64,000 nucleotides of DNA from WM-3-3 sp041660045 (GTDB lineage Bacteria > Pseudomonadota > Gammaproteobacteria > Methylococcales > Methylomonadaceae), in contig JBAZXA010000001.1 of assembly GCA_041660045.1 (NCBI GenBank), positions 434,001 to 498,000 on the forward strand, read 5' to 3'. This document shows, piece by piece, positions 37,164 to 46,073 of the stretch. How positions within the stretch are numbered: position 1 is the stretch's first letter; each line of letters begins with the position of its first letter. The position numbers and the translations under genes are program-made. Under the pieces are notes generated by a model. That model made no database searches. It was given only the letters and a program-made list of their open reading frames with translations, and was not told the origin of the DNA.

Positions 37164-40100
37164 ATGATTTTACCAGTCATTTTTAGTTTCAACTTCCGCC
37201 ATAACTTTTATCTTATCCCACTACTGATTTTTTGTTTTAGCCTGCCACATTTGGCTAAGGCTGGTGCCGATACAACCATAAACTGCCCTAGCGAGACTGA
37301 ACTTCGCTTAGAACTGGCTCTGCGTAAAGACAAGTTAGTTAAATTAAAATCAGGTCTAGAAAACTTTATTACGGGCAAAGCAGTAGGCTCTCTTCCATTA
37401 ACCGCTTTATTCAAAATCGATCTATCCGATAAAACTGTTATCTCACAAAGAATACAAGAATTACGCAATGAGCTAGCCGAAGCTAATGTAGAAAGGCCCC
37501 AAGATTTTTATATTGATTGTGCACGGTCTAAACAAAGTTTATACGCTGACGCTGTTGAAGTTTTAGCTTTACAACGCGCTATCGCTGATATTAGGCTGCA
37601 ATTTTTAACATTACCGCCTGGAAAAACAGCCGCTATTCTACACCCTCAACTTGAAGCAGATACCCAGGCAATTACCGTCAAACAATTACAGGAAGAACAT
37701 AGTTCGGCGTTAGAAGAACAAATACTTGCTGATAAGGCCTTGGCACATATTGAACAACAAGAACTCACAGAGGAAACCGGTCATAAAAGTGAATTAGTAT
37801 CCGCACAAGCCGATTTGGAACGCACCAATAGCCATTTGGCTAGATTACAAGTTACTTGGCTAGCCGACCTAGAACAAGAAGCAGGCTTTTACCAGCGTAT
37901 TACCGAACAACTAGCAGAAGTTAGCCGATTTCTTATACAATCCGAAACCTCAACTACTGCACTTGCAAATCAGTATCACAAAACCGTTGAAATTTGGCGT
38001 ACTCTGGTAGATAAAACTCAAAAAACGATTTCCAACCGTCATACAGTGGCATTACCCAACCTGCCCGAATATCCGGAAAAAATTCTCAACGACTTTAGCA
38101 ATACCCCAGAGGCACAGCTATATATTACCGGCTATACAGCAACTAAAAATTTCCAGCAAGCATTGCTGGAAAAAATTACTGCTCGCTTACAGGCCAGTGT
38201 TGACCTACATTATCGTGTGTTATTACAAAGCGGTGAAATACGCTCGCAGTTGCTCAATCAGCTGCTAGATAAAGGTGACTTTACGCCGCTAGCTATTTCA
38301 ACGGATTTACTTAGCGATATCCGTCGGGAATTTGCAATCGTTCCTTATCGATGGTCTGCAACGTTTTATTTACGGCTCTTAGATATCCGCAAAAACATTA
38401 ACCATGGCTGGCAAGGATTAGCTGAAACCGCGATTAATATCTCGTTGCTGCTGCTATTTTTGCTCATCCCCTTCGCGTTATCGATGGCTAACAAACATTT
38501 ATCCGCTGAATTAAACCAGTTACAAATTGAATTAGTCCGTTTAAGTAGGACAAAAACATTAGCTAATTATTTTGCCTTAGCCATCCAAAAAATCCAGCCC
38601 TACGTCAGCTGGTTTTTGGCATTACTCGCTGTGTCAATAGCACAACTTCTGCTTAGCAATACGGTGTTTTCAGAATTGACTTTATTGCTGCCTTATTTGC
38701 GCTATTACATTTATTACCGCTTATTCCGACAAGCCATGCAATGCGACTTTATGTGGGTAAACCAACAAATTAGAAGTGCAAAACTATGGGGTTTGCGCCG
38801 TCGCGTTGATTTTACCGCCAGGCTATTAGGCTTATCAGCATTTATGATGTTTTCTTTATTGGCAATCATTGAAAGCTTAATCAGGCGTGGCTTAATCTAC
38901 CATATAGCAACAAAGGCCATGCTTTATTGCGCGCTATTAGTGGCTATGGGTTTTGCCTATCAATGGCGCAAAGTCATAGGTGGTGGTCTTGCTAAAATGA
39001 TTCCTGGTCGGATAGGCCAACGTTTACTGATATTATGCGACAGTCAATGGGGTCTGCTACTTTGCACACCTGGCTTAGTTTTTTTATGTGCATTATTCTT
39101 GATAAGGCAACTAGGCAATTGGGGTAGCCATTTTGAACTAACACAACGTTTAGCCGCAGAAGTTTTCCGTTACCGTTTGGAAACCGCAATCAATAAAACT
39201 GTCACTGCAACATTCACGCCACCGCCCAAGGTCTATTTTGATGCTTTCGCATTATCTGGGATAACAACGCCAGATAACCTATTATCACCAACGGGTATAA
39301 ACCTTGCAGAAATACAAAATTTGCTAAGCAATTGGCAACAAGGTAGTAACACCGCAAATTCTTTAGCAGTGGTATCTCATAAAGGTGGCGGCAAAAGCTG
39401 TTTATTGGATTTTCTAGGACAATCCCTTATAGATTGTCAAACTAGGCGACTTGCAATCACTGAGAAGCTACTCTCAAAAGAACAAACCTTGCAATTTTTT
39501 AACGCAGCCCTGCCATTGTCTTTGGACAAACCAGCCGTAACCACTGAACGTAAAACTGTAATTTTGCTTGATGATGTCCATAATTGTTTCCTATCTTGTC
39601 AAGACGGATTCAAAGCTTATGAGGTGTTACTGGAACTGATCAACATATCACCAAACCACTATTTCTGGTGTGTCACCTTTGATTATTTTGCTTGGAAATA
39701 TCTCAACAATATTTATGCTAAACAACATTGTTTTGGCAGCCAATTTATCTTGCCGCCATGGTCTGAGTTAGCCATCAAGGAACTTATCCTGTCTGCCCAT
39801 AACAAAACGGGCTTTCAACTCTCTTATGATGAAATCTTGCAAGCTGTCGGCAGCCAGAACAATTTAGAACACGTGTCTGATATAGAGAACCGATTTTTTA
39901 TTTTATTAAGGCAACAATCCAAAGGTAATCCCCGACTTGCCGTTTATTTGTGGCTAACTTCATTACGTTTACTCGGTAATTTATCATTACATGTGGGTTT
40001 ACCTGACGAATCTGAAATTGCTAATTTATCCAATTTACCCGAAGATGCCTTATTCGTTTTTGCCTGTATTGCCCGCCATGAAAATTTAACTTTAGCTCAA

Positions 40101-40268
40101 ATTGTACAAGCGTCCCAACTATCTGAAGCGGTCATTAAAAATATGCTTGCACTAGGCATGCGTCTAAAGTTATTAGATTACGACAACGATCATGTCTACC
40201 GGATAGCTATTTTATATCAATACCCTTTAATCAATTATCTGCAAGCTAAACATTGCCTCTATGAATGA
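37164..40268 (+). CDS. MscK-like membrane protein with C-terminal P-loop NTPase domain
   Basis: The 1034-aa protein has a signal peptide (about 1-33), a long helical/coiled-coil periplasmic domain (about 40-415), then at least five membrane helices (about 421-441, 478-497, 553-572, 581-599, 626-648), the layout of the N-terminal two thirds of MscK/MscM. Instead of the channel domain it continues into a P-loop NTPase: SHKGGGKS (738-745), Walker B TVILLDDVHN (798-807), GNPRL (921-925, sensor-2-like), and a winged-helix-like end (about 955-1030). The first Gly of Walker A is Ser, but GKS is intact. Its stop overlaps the start of an MscS channel gene (ATGAATGA). I infer a channel whose sensing half carries an ATPase. 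I know of no described protein with this architecture. Confidence 0.75.
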   Translation: MILPVIFSFNFRHNFYLIPLLIFCFSLPHLAKAGADTTINCPSETELRLELALRKDKLVKLKSGLENFITGKAVGSLPLTALFKIDLSDKTVISQRIQELRNELAEANVERPQDFYIDCARSKQSLYADAVEVLALQRAIADIRLQFLTLPPGKTAAILHPQLEADTQAITVKQLQEEHSSALEEQILADKALAHIEQQELTEETGHKSELVSAQADLERTNSHLARLQVTWLADLEQEAGFYQRITEQLAEVSRFLIQSETSTTALANQYHKTVEIWRTLVDKTQKTISNRHTVALPNLPEYPEKILNDFSNTPEAQLYITGYTATKNFQQALLEKITARLQASVDLHYRVLLQSGEIRSQLLNQLLDKGDFTPLAISTDLLSDIRREFAIVPYRWSATFYLRLLDIRKNINHGWQGLAETAINISLLLLFLLIPFALSMANKHLSAELNQLQIELVRLSRTKTLANYFALAIQKIQPYVSWFLALLAVSIAQLLLSNTVFSELTLLLPYLRYYIYYRLFRQAMQCDFMWVNQQIRSAKLWGLRRRVDFTARLLGLSAFMMFSLLAIIESLIRRGLIYHIATKAMLYCALLVAMGFAYQWRKVIGGGLAKMIPGRIGQRLLILCDSQWGLLLCTPGLVFLCALFLIRQLGNWGSHFELTQRLAAEVFRYRLETAINKTVTATFTPPPKVYFDAFALSGITTPDNLLSPTGINLAEIQNLLSNWQQGSNTANSLAVVSHKGGGKSCLLDFLGQSLIDCQTRRLAITEKLLSKEQTLQFFNAALPLSLDKPAVTTERKTVILLDDVHNCFLSCQDGFKAYEVLLELINISPNHYFWCVTFDYFAWKYLNNIYAKQHCFGSQFILPPWSELAIKELILSAHNKTGFQLSYDEILQAVGSQNNLEHVSDIENRFFILLRQQSKGNPRLAVYLWLTSLRLLGNLSLHVGLPDESEIANLSNLPEDALFVFACIARHENLTLAQIVQASQLSEAVIKNMLALGMRLKLLDYDNDHVYRIAILYQYPLINYLQAKHCLYE

Positions 40269-41070
40269 ACAAGATATAAGCCAAATGCTAGGCGCTGCAA
40301 AACTTTTTGAAGTTTGGCGTATTGCCTTATTGTTAGGTGGTATTGCCTTTTTAGCATCTATAGCTAGCGGTTTAAGCCGTTTGGCAAAAAGCATTTCGGA
40401 TCGCTTACCCTCACGTCGTTTATTGCTGCTGCAAATTGTAACAACCCTTGATTTCTGTATTTATATTTTTGGCGGCGCATTTTTTATTTATATGGCGCTC
40501 AGTCCTGCCAAAGAACTGTTAATTGCTTTAGGCGGTGGTGCTGCAGTAGCAATCGGTTTGTCACTAAAAGATTTAGTCGCTTCTCTAGTGGCTGGTTTAA
40601 CATTACTTTTTGATCGGCCTTTTCTTGTTGGCGATCGCGTGCAATTTGGCGATGTTTACGGGGAAATTAAAAGTATTGGTTTACGTTCAGTCAAATTAAT
40701 AACGTTGGACGATAGTTTAGTCACCATTCCGAATGCTCGTTTTATCAATGATGTCGTATCATCGGGTAATGCCGGAGCCCTAGATATGATGATAGTAATG
40801 CCCTTTCATATTGCTATTGACGCCGATATTGATTGCGCCCAAAAGCTGATTTACGAAACGGTGGTCACTAGTCGATATGCCTATTTGGCTAAACCCGTTA
40901 AAGTAGTTGTTTCAGAAGTATTGATTGGCCCAATTCCGGTTCTTAAACTCACTGCAAAAGCTTATGTGTTTGATGTCCGTTATGAAAAAGACTTCCAAAC
41001 CGATGTCGTCACCCGGGTTTCCAAAATATTTTTGGCCCACAATATCAGCCGACCAAAGTTGGTAATTTAA
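40261..41070 (+). CDS. MscS-family small mechanosensitive channel
   Basis: The 269-aa protein is a minimal MscS: helices near 19-37 and 59-80, a glycine/alanine-rich pore helix (about 84-116, with GGGAAVAIGLSLKDLVASLV), then the beta domain starting FLVGDRVQFGDVYGEI and the PNARFINDVVSSGN strand, and a C-terminal alpha/beta domain. It has no periplasmic extension. The gene overlaps the preceding NTPase gene by 8 bases in another frame, so translation is coupled and the products probably assemble together, the upstream protein supplying the sensor modules that MscK carries in one chain. Confidence 0.92.
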   Translation: MNEQDISQMLGAAKLFEVWRIALLLGGIAFLASIASGLSRLAKSISDRLPSRRLLLLQIVTTLDFCIYIFGGAFFIYMALSPAKELLIALGGGAAVAIGLSLKDLVASLVAGLTLLFDRPFLVGDRVQFGDVYGEIKSIGLRSVKLITLDDSLVTIPNARFINDVVSSGNAGALDMMIVMPFHIAIDADIDCAQKLIYETVVTSRYAYLAKPVKVVVSEVLIGPIPVLKLTAKAYVFDVRYEKDFQTDVVTRVSKIFLAHNISRPKLVI

Positions 41071-41278
41071 GCGAAATTGCTGGCCACCTATAAGTACCGT
41101 CAGCAGAAAAAATAGATAATATTAACTATCACAGCTGCCTTGCAACTAGTGCTTGAATTAGCCTAGTCCTGCACAGACTGTCAGGCGGAGACAATAACAG
41201 TGCATTCTGTTCTTGCTGAGCCAGCCAAATCCTGAAAGTTGCTCCGCGTCCAAGGTTTTCTAATCTGCTGTTAATTGT

Positions 41279-42139
41279 TTATAACATTAACATATCAAGT
41301 CCCGCTTGCTCAAAGCTAGTCCCTGTGTCAGCTTGGCATTCTTGCTTTAATTTAGCAAAGTTAAACAATTCGGTATCCGCTAATTGCGATGGGGAGACAT
41401 TTTTTAAACTGGTAAAGATGGTTTCCAATCGTCCTGGAAATTGTTTATCCCATGATGAAAGCATGGACTTCATGGCTTGCCGTTGTAAATTTTCTTGCGA
41501 TCCGCAAAGATTGCAAGGAATAATTGGGTAATTTCTAAAGCGTGCGAAACGTGTTATATCTTTTTCACGACAATACGCCAATGGCCTGATAACAATATTT
41601 TTTTTATCGTCACTTAATAATTTTGGCGGCATGGCTTTGAGTTTACCGCCATAAAATATATTCAGGAAAAAGGTTTCTAAAATATCGTCCCGATGATGAC
41701 CTAAGGCAATTTTGGTGATTCCGTTGGCTTCAGCATAGCCATATAACGTACCGCGCCGCAACCTTGAGCATAAGCCACAAGTAGTTTGGCCCTCAGGAAT
41801 TACCCTTTTAACGACACTATAAGTGTCTTTTTCAATAATATGATAAGGGACATTTATTGACCGCAAATATTCGGGTAAGACATGCTCAGGAAAACCGGGT
41901 TGCTTTTGGTCTAAATTAACCGCAATCAATTCAAAACTAACTGGCGCAGTTTTTTGTAGATTTAACAAGATGTCCAGCATGGTGAATGAGTCTTTGCCGC
42001 CTGAGAGACAAACCATAATCTTATCGCCATTTTCAATCATATTATAATCGGCAATGGCGTCACCCACCCAATGTCGCAAGCGTTTTTGCAGCTTGTTAAA
42101 TTGGGTTCTAGATTTTTGATTAAATTCTGGCATGTTCAT
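41279..42139 (-). CDS. ttcA: tRNA 2-thiocytidine biosynthesis protein TtcA
   Basis: TtcA thiolates C32 of certain tRNAs with an ATP pyrophosphatase PP-loop and a [4Fe-4S] cluster. The 286-aa protein has the SGGKDS PP-loop (about 45-50), the CGLC pair (about 122-125) and a third Cys in CNLCGSQ that complete the cluster. GHHRDDILETFF is also conserved. The 208-base gap between it and the MscS gene contains no clear terminator. It stands as its own unit on the reverse strand. Confidence 0.96.
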   Translation of the reverse strand: MNMPEFNQKSRTQFNKLQKRLRHWVGDAIADYNMIENGDKIMVCLSGGKDSFTMLDILLNLQKTAPVSFELIAVNLDQKQPGFPEHVLPEYLRSINVPYHIIEKDTYSVVKRVIPEGQTTCGLCSRLRRGTLYGYAEANGITKIALGHHRDDILETFFLNIFYGGKLKAMPPKLLSDDKKNIVIRPLAYCREKDITRFARFRNYPIIPCNLCGSQENLQRQAMKSMLSSWDKQFPGRLETIFTSLKNVSPSQLADTELFNFAKLKQECQADTGTSFEQAGLDMLML

Positions 42140-42181
42140 AAAACGCTGTTACAAAAAGAAAGCACAGGTAGCTTTATGTGA

Positions 42182-43402
42182 TTAACCATTGTAGCGCTGA
42201 AAAATTAAGGTAGCATTGGTACCACCAAACCCAAAACTATTCGACATAATAGTGTTTAAAGTGATGTTGTCTTCCCGCTCACGTACAATAGGAATGCCTT
42301 CTGCCCCAGGATCTAGCTGGTTGATATTAGCTGATGCACTTAAAAAATTCTCTTCCATCATCAACAAACTATAAATAGCTTCATTAACACCCGCCGCGCC
42401 TAAGGCGTGCCCTGTTAAGGATTTGGTGGAACTCACTTTAGGAATTTCGCCGTTAACAAAAACGTTACGTAATGCTTCCAATTCCTTGGTGTCGCCAACG
42501 GCTGTACTAGTACCGTGGGCGTTAATATAATCAACTTTACCAGTAACCGTCGCCATAGCTTGTTGCATACAACGCACCGCACCTTCGCCGGAGGGTTGTA
42601 CCATGTCATAACCATCTGATGTAGCGCCATAGCCAACTAGCTCAGCATAAATTTTAGCACCCCGCGCTTTTGCATGCTCGAGTTCCTCAATCACTAAAAC
42701 ACCACCGCCCCCTGATATAACAAAACCATCCCGAGTTTCATCGTAAGGCCTAGAAGCGGTAGTCGGGGTGTCATTATATTTGGAAGACAGGGCTCCCATA
42801 GCGTCGAATAACACCGACATGGTCCAGTGTACTTCTTCACCACCACCCGCGAAAACCACATCTTGTTTACCCATTTGGATCAATTCCATAGCATGGCCAA
42901 TACAATGGGCACTGGTGGCACAGGCAGAAGTAATTGAATAATTGACACCTTTAATTTTAAACGGTGTCGCCAGGCAAGCAGTGTTAGTGCTGGACATTGC
43001 CCGTGGCACCATATAGGGGCCTACTTTTTTAATACCTTTTTCGCGCAGTATATCGGAGGCCTCAACTAAGTTGGACGTTGATGGCCCACCAGAACCCATG
43101 ACCAGTCCGGTTCTTATATTAGATATTTCGTCGGCTTCCAAACCTGAGTCATCAATAGCTTGTTGCATCGCGATGTAATTAAAAGCGGCACCATCACCCA
43201 TGAAACGTTTGATTTTTCGGTCTATAAATTGTTCTAAATCGATATTGATGGCACCGTGTATATGGCAACGGAAGCCTAATTCTTTATAAATATCAGCAAA
43301 AACAATACCTGAGCGCCCAGTTTTTAATGAATCAATCACTTCTTGCCGGTTATTCCCTATGCTGGAAACGATACCCAAGCCGCTAATTACAACCCTTTTC
43401 AT
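42182..43402 (-). CDS. fabB: 3-oxoacyl-ACP synthase I FabB
   Basis: FabB elongates acyl-ACP and, with FabA, makes unsaturated fatty acids. The 406-aa thiolase-fold enzyme has the nucleophile Cys in SACATSAH (about 159-166), catalytic His residues in NAHGTSTAVGDT and SLTGHALGAAG, and the glycine-rich FGFGGTNA end. It follows fabA by 10 bases; the fabA-fabB order fixes it as FabB rather than FabF. Confidence 0.97.
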   Translation of the reverse strand: MKRVVISGLGIVSSIGNNRQEVIDSLKTGRSGIVFADIYKELGFRCHIHGAINIDLEQFIDRKIKRFMGDGAAFNYIAMQQAIDDSGLEADEISNIRTGLVMGSGGPSTSNLVEASDILREKGIKKVGPYMVPRAMSSTNTACLATPFKIKGVNYSITSACATSAHCIGHAMELIQMGKQDVVFAGGGEEVHWTMSVLFDAMGALSSKYNDTPTTASRPYDETRDGFVISGGGGVLVIEELEHAKARGAKIYAELVGYGATSDGYDMVQPSGEGAVRCMQQAMATVTGKVDYINAHGTSTAVGDTKELEALRNVFVNGEIPKVSSTKSLTGHALGAAGVNEAIYSLLMMEENFLSASANINQLDPGAEGIPIVREREDNITLNTIMSNSFGFGGTNATLIFQRYNG

Positions 43403-43412
43403 CGCTCCCCCT

Positions 43413-43928
43413 CTAGAAATCTTTTGTTGAAGTAAACAATCCCACTCTTAAATCGCGTGCCTCATAAATCATCTTGCCATCGACTTCCATAGTCGCATCA
43501 GCAATCCCCATCACTAACTTGCGTAGGATTACTCTTTTTAAGTTGACCATGTAGACTACTTTTTTTGCCGTTGGTAAAACTTGGCCCGTAAATTTTACTT
43601 CACCCACACCCAAGGCACGACCTTTGCCTAAACCACCCATCCAACACAGATAAAAACCAACCAATTGCCACATCGCATCTAAGCCCAGGCACCCTGGCAT
43701 GACCGGATCACCCAAGAAATGGCAATCAAAAAACCACAACTCAGGCTTAATGTCGAGTTCAGCAATAATTTCACCCTTACCAAAAATACCACCTTGATCA
43801 GAAATATGTGTAATCCGATCCATCATCAGCATGTTGGGCAATGGCAATTGCGCGTTTTCTGGCCCGTACAATTCCCCTCTTCCGGACTTTAAAAGTTCTT
43901 CACGCGTAAAACTGTGCTGTCTCTCCAT
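43413..43928 (-). CDS. fabA: 3-hydroxydecanoyl-ACP dehydratase/isomerase FabA
   Basis: FabA dehydrates 3-hydroxydecanoyl-ACP and isomerises the product to the cis-3 form, the branch point of anaerobic unsaturated fatty-acid synthesis. The 171-aa hot-dog enzyme has the active-site His in FFDCHFLGDPVMPGCLGLDA and matches family length exactly. GGAG precedes the ATG. Its upstream gap carries TGTACC (43938-43943) and GGTACA (43971-43976), a spaced inverted pair around an AT-rich core that may be part of the promoter. Confidence 0.97.
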   Translation of the reverse strand: MERQHSFTREELLKSGRGELYGPENAQLPLPNMLMMDRITHISDQGGIFGKGEIIAELDIKPELWFFDCHFLGDPVMPGCLGLDAMWQLVGFYLCWMGGLGKGRALGVGEVKFTGQVLPTAKKVVYMVNLKRVILRKLVMGIADATMEVDGKMIYEARDLRVGLFTSTKDF

Positions 43929-44012
43929 CTTTCTATATGTACCTATCTAATTATTAATTTTATATAAAACGGTACATTATCCATTAGCATAAAAAAAAAA
44001 TCAGCTCAAATT

Positions 44013-45923
44013 TTACTTAGGCTGTATATCCAGCATTAAATTTTTGATCTTGATCGCATTCGTTTTTAATCTATTTTGATAAATAACCGCATATGAAAGC
44101 ACAGCAGAAACATATTTACGGGTTTCCTTAAAGGGTATAGTCGCTACCCAAACATCAGCTGGCATTAACGCATCCTCGGGCAACCATTGTTTAACCCGTC
44201 CAGGGCCAGCATTATAAGCCGCTGTCGCCAAGGCAAAATGCCCATTAAAGCGTTCTAACAATTGTTTATAATAATAAGTGCCATAACGGATATTGGTGTC
44301 TGGATCAAATAAGCTGGCTGCAGAATGCCCGTTATCCGCTAACTGACGGGCGATTTGTTGACCCGTTTTTGGCATAATTTGCATCAAACCTTTAGCGCCA
44401 GCGCTTGATTGTGCATTACTATCAAAAATACTCTCTTGCCGGATTAAACCTAACACAAAAGCCGGATCTAGATTTTGTAACCCCGCTTGTTGTTGAATGG
44501 TATTAGTATAATACATGGGAAAGCGCAAGCTTAAATCATCCCAATAATCCGCTTTAGCTAAAGTAAAAATGGCTACTTGATCCCATTGCCATTGCTGGGC
44601 AAGTTTAGCGGCAATTTTGATTTGGTTTTTATCCATTTTACCCACGCTATACCACCATTGCCGCCGTGCTTCAATATCACGGCCTAGTGACCGCCATTCC
44701 TTAACAGCACTGATTTCTGGTGTTGTAGCCATTATTTCTAACGCATTATCTGCCAATTCAACGGGTTTATTAGTTAGCTGATAAGGTTCATTAACACTAT
44801 CAGCAGCTAAAAACCCATAATAGCTCCGGTCATTTGCCACCTTTTGAAAAATTGTTTGCGCCGCCGCCGTATCGCCCATTTTTTCCAAAGCCCGGGCCTG
44901 CCAATATTGCCATTCTGGCAATTGTTGCTGGTGTTCCGTTAAACCCGTAAAGGCGTCATTGACATGCTGCCAATTTTGTTCATTTAATGCCGCCCTTAAC
45001 CGCCATTCTTTGGTGTCATCCGAAGTTAAATCCAAAGGGCTAAAGCGGCTATAGGCCGTTTTGTCTTTTCTATACGCTAATGCCATAGCAAATTGACGTT
45101 CAATTTGTCCTACTAAAGCTTTATCCAAAAGTTGTTGTGATAGTTTTTTATCCCAAATGACTAATGCACGGTATAAATCAGTTTTAGCCATCTTTTCTAT
45201 GCCATGGGCAAATAAAGCTGCTGTTTGCTGATCCTGCCCAACACTAAAATCCGTTTCGATTAAACTGGGTTTTCTATGAACTTTTAACCAAACGTCTGCT
45301 TTAGTTTGGTTAGGCTTGTCCATTAAGCGCTTTAAATAATCCGCTACCGCCTCATTGTCCGCCCTTAAAGCTAATTCAAAACGTTGCCAAATTAACGCCT
45401 GTGGGTCACTAGTCGACGCCATTAAAGCTGAAAATAGCAGCTCACATTCATGTGGCTGTGAAGACCCCACTAACCAAAGCCGTTTGGCAGCAGTTAAAGC
45501 TAATTGGTGCTGACCTGTTTGGTAATTTGCCCAATAATATTGACATTCCAGTGTTATATTGTCGAAGGCTTGGTAATTTAATATAAAATCTTGCCATAAT
45601 TCCAAACTAGCCAAATAACTTAACCACTTACCCCTTAATAAATTGGCATAACGGTAGCCTTGGTAGGACGACAAATAATTTAAAATCTTATCGTTCTCTT
45701 GCAAATGCTCCTTCAACCATAAATATTGCAAATACGGATACAATGGGTATTCGGTTAAAATAGCAGGCAATTCTGGAGGCGTGCTATCTTGTCTTGCGAG
45801 TAACTGGCTTTCTGCTGTTAAAAACGCGGTACGCTGCTGTTCAATATCCGCCTTGGCAGGATTGCCTACAAGCAGATAACACACAATGGCCAACGTTATT
45901 TTGGTAATATGTTTAAGTCTCAT
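44013..45923 (-). CDS. slt: Soluble lytic murein transglycosylase Slt
   Basis: Slt70-type enzymes cleave peptidoglycan to 1,6-anhydro-muropeptides in the periplasm. The 636-aa protein has a signal peptide (KHITKITLAIVCYLLVGNPA), a long superhelical U/L region and a C-terminal catalytic domain with GLIRQESIFDSNAQSSAGAK (catalytic Glu in RQES), GLMQIMP and AATAAYNAGPGRV. Length is that of E. coli Slt70. It is transcribed alone; an upstream gap of 150 bases separates it from the divergent ABC exporter gene. Confidence 0.95.
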   Translation of the reverse strand: MRLKHITKITLAIVCYLLVGNPAKADIEQQRTAFLTAESQLLARQDSTPPELPAILTEYPLYPYLQYLWLKEHLQENDKILNYLSSYQGYRYANLLRGKWLSYLASLELWQDFILNYQAFDNITLECQYYWANYQTGQHQLALTAAKRLWLVGSSQPHECELLFSALMASTSDPQALIWQRFELALRADNEAVADYLKRLMDKPNQTKADVWLKVHRKPSLIETDFSVGQDQQTAALFAHGIEKMAKTDLYRALVIWDKKLSQQLLDKALVGQIERQFAMALAYRKDKTAYSRFSPLDLTSDDTKEWRLRAALNEQNWQHVNDAFTGLTEHQQQLPEWQYWQARALEKMGDTAAAQTIFQKVANDRSYYGFLAADSVNEPYQLTNKPVELADNALEIMATTPEISAVKEWRSLGRDIEARRQWWYSVGKMDKNQIKIAAKLAQQWQWDQVAIFTLAKADYWDDLSLRFPMYYTNTIQQQAGLQNLDPAFVLGLIRQESIFDSNAQSSAGAKGLMQIMPKTGQQIARQLADNGHSAASLFDPDTNIRYGTYYYKQLLERFNGHFALATAAYNAGPGRVKQWLPEDALMPADVWVATIPFKETRKYVSAVLSYAVIYQNRLKTNAIKIKNLMLDIQPK

Positions 45924-46073
45924 CTAATTAAAACTACGGTTTTGCTTAGCTATTATTTTAGATTATCCAACAAATTATTGTTGTTACAAAACAAAGATGT
46001 TTGGGTCGCGGAATTGTTATTATAATTTCAAAATAAACTCTTATTCTTTATAGGCATATTTAGGTTATCAACG

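Noticed and set aside
37164..41070. The NTPase and MscS genes as one MscK gene broken by a frameshift
   Set aside because: The NTPase domain replaces rather than interrupts the MscK layout, both frames end and begin cleanly with ATGAATGA, and the MscS chain has its own complete set of helices.
43938..43976. TGTACC and GGTACA as a FabR or FadR site at fabA
   Set aside because: Arms are short and 27 bases apart and match neither consensus.
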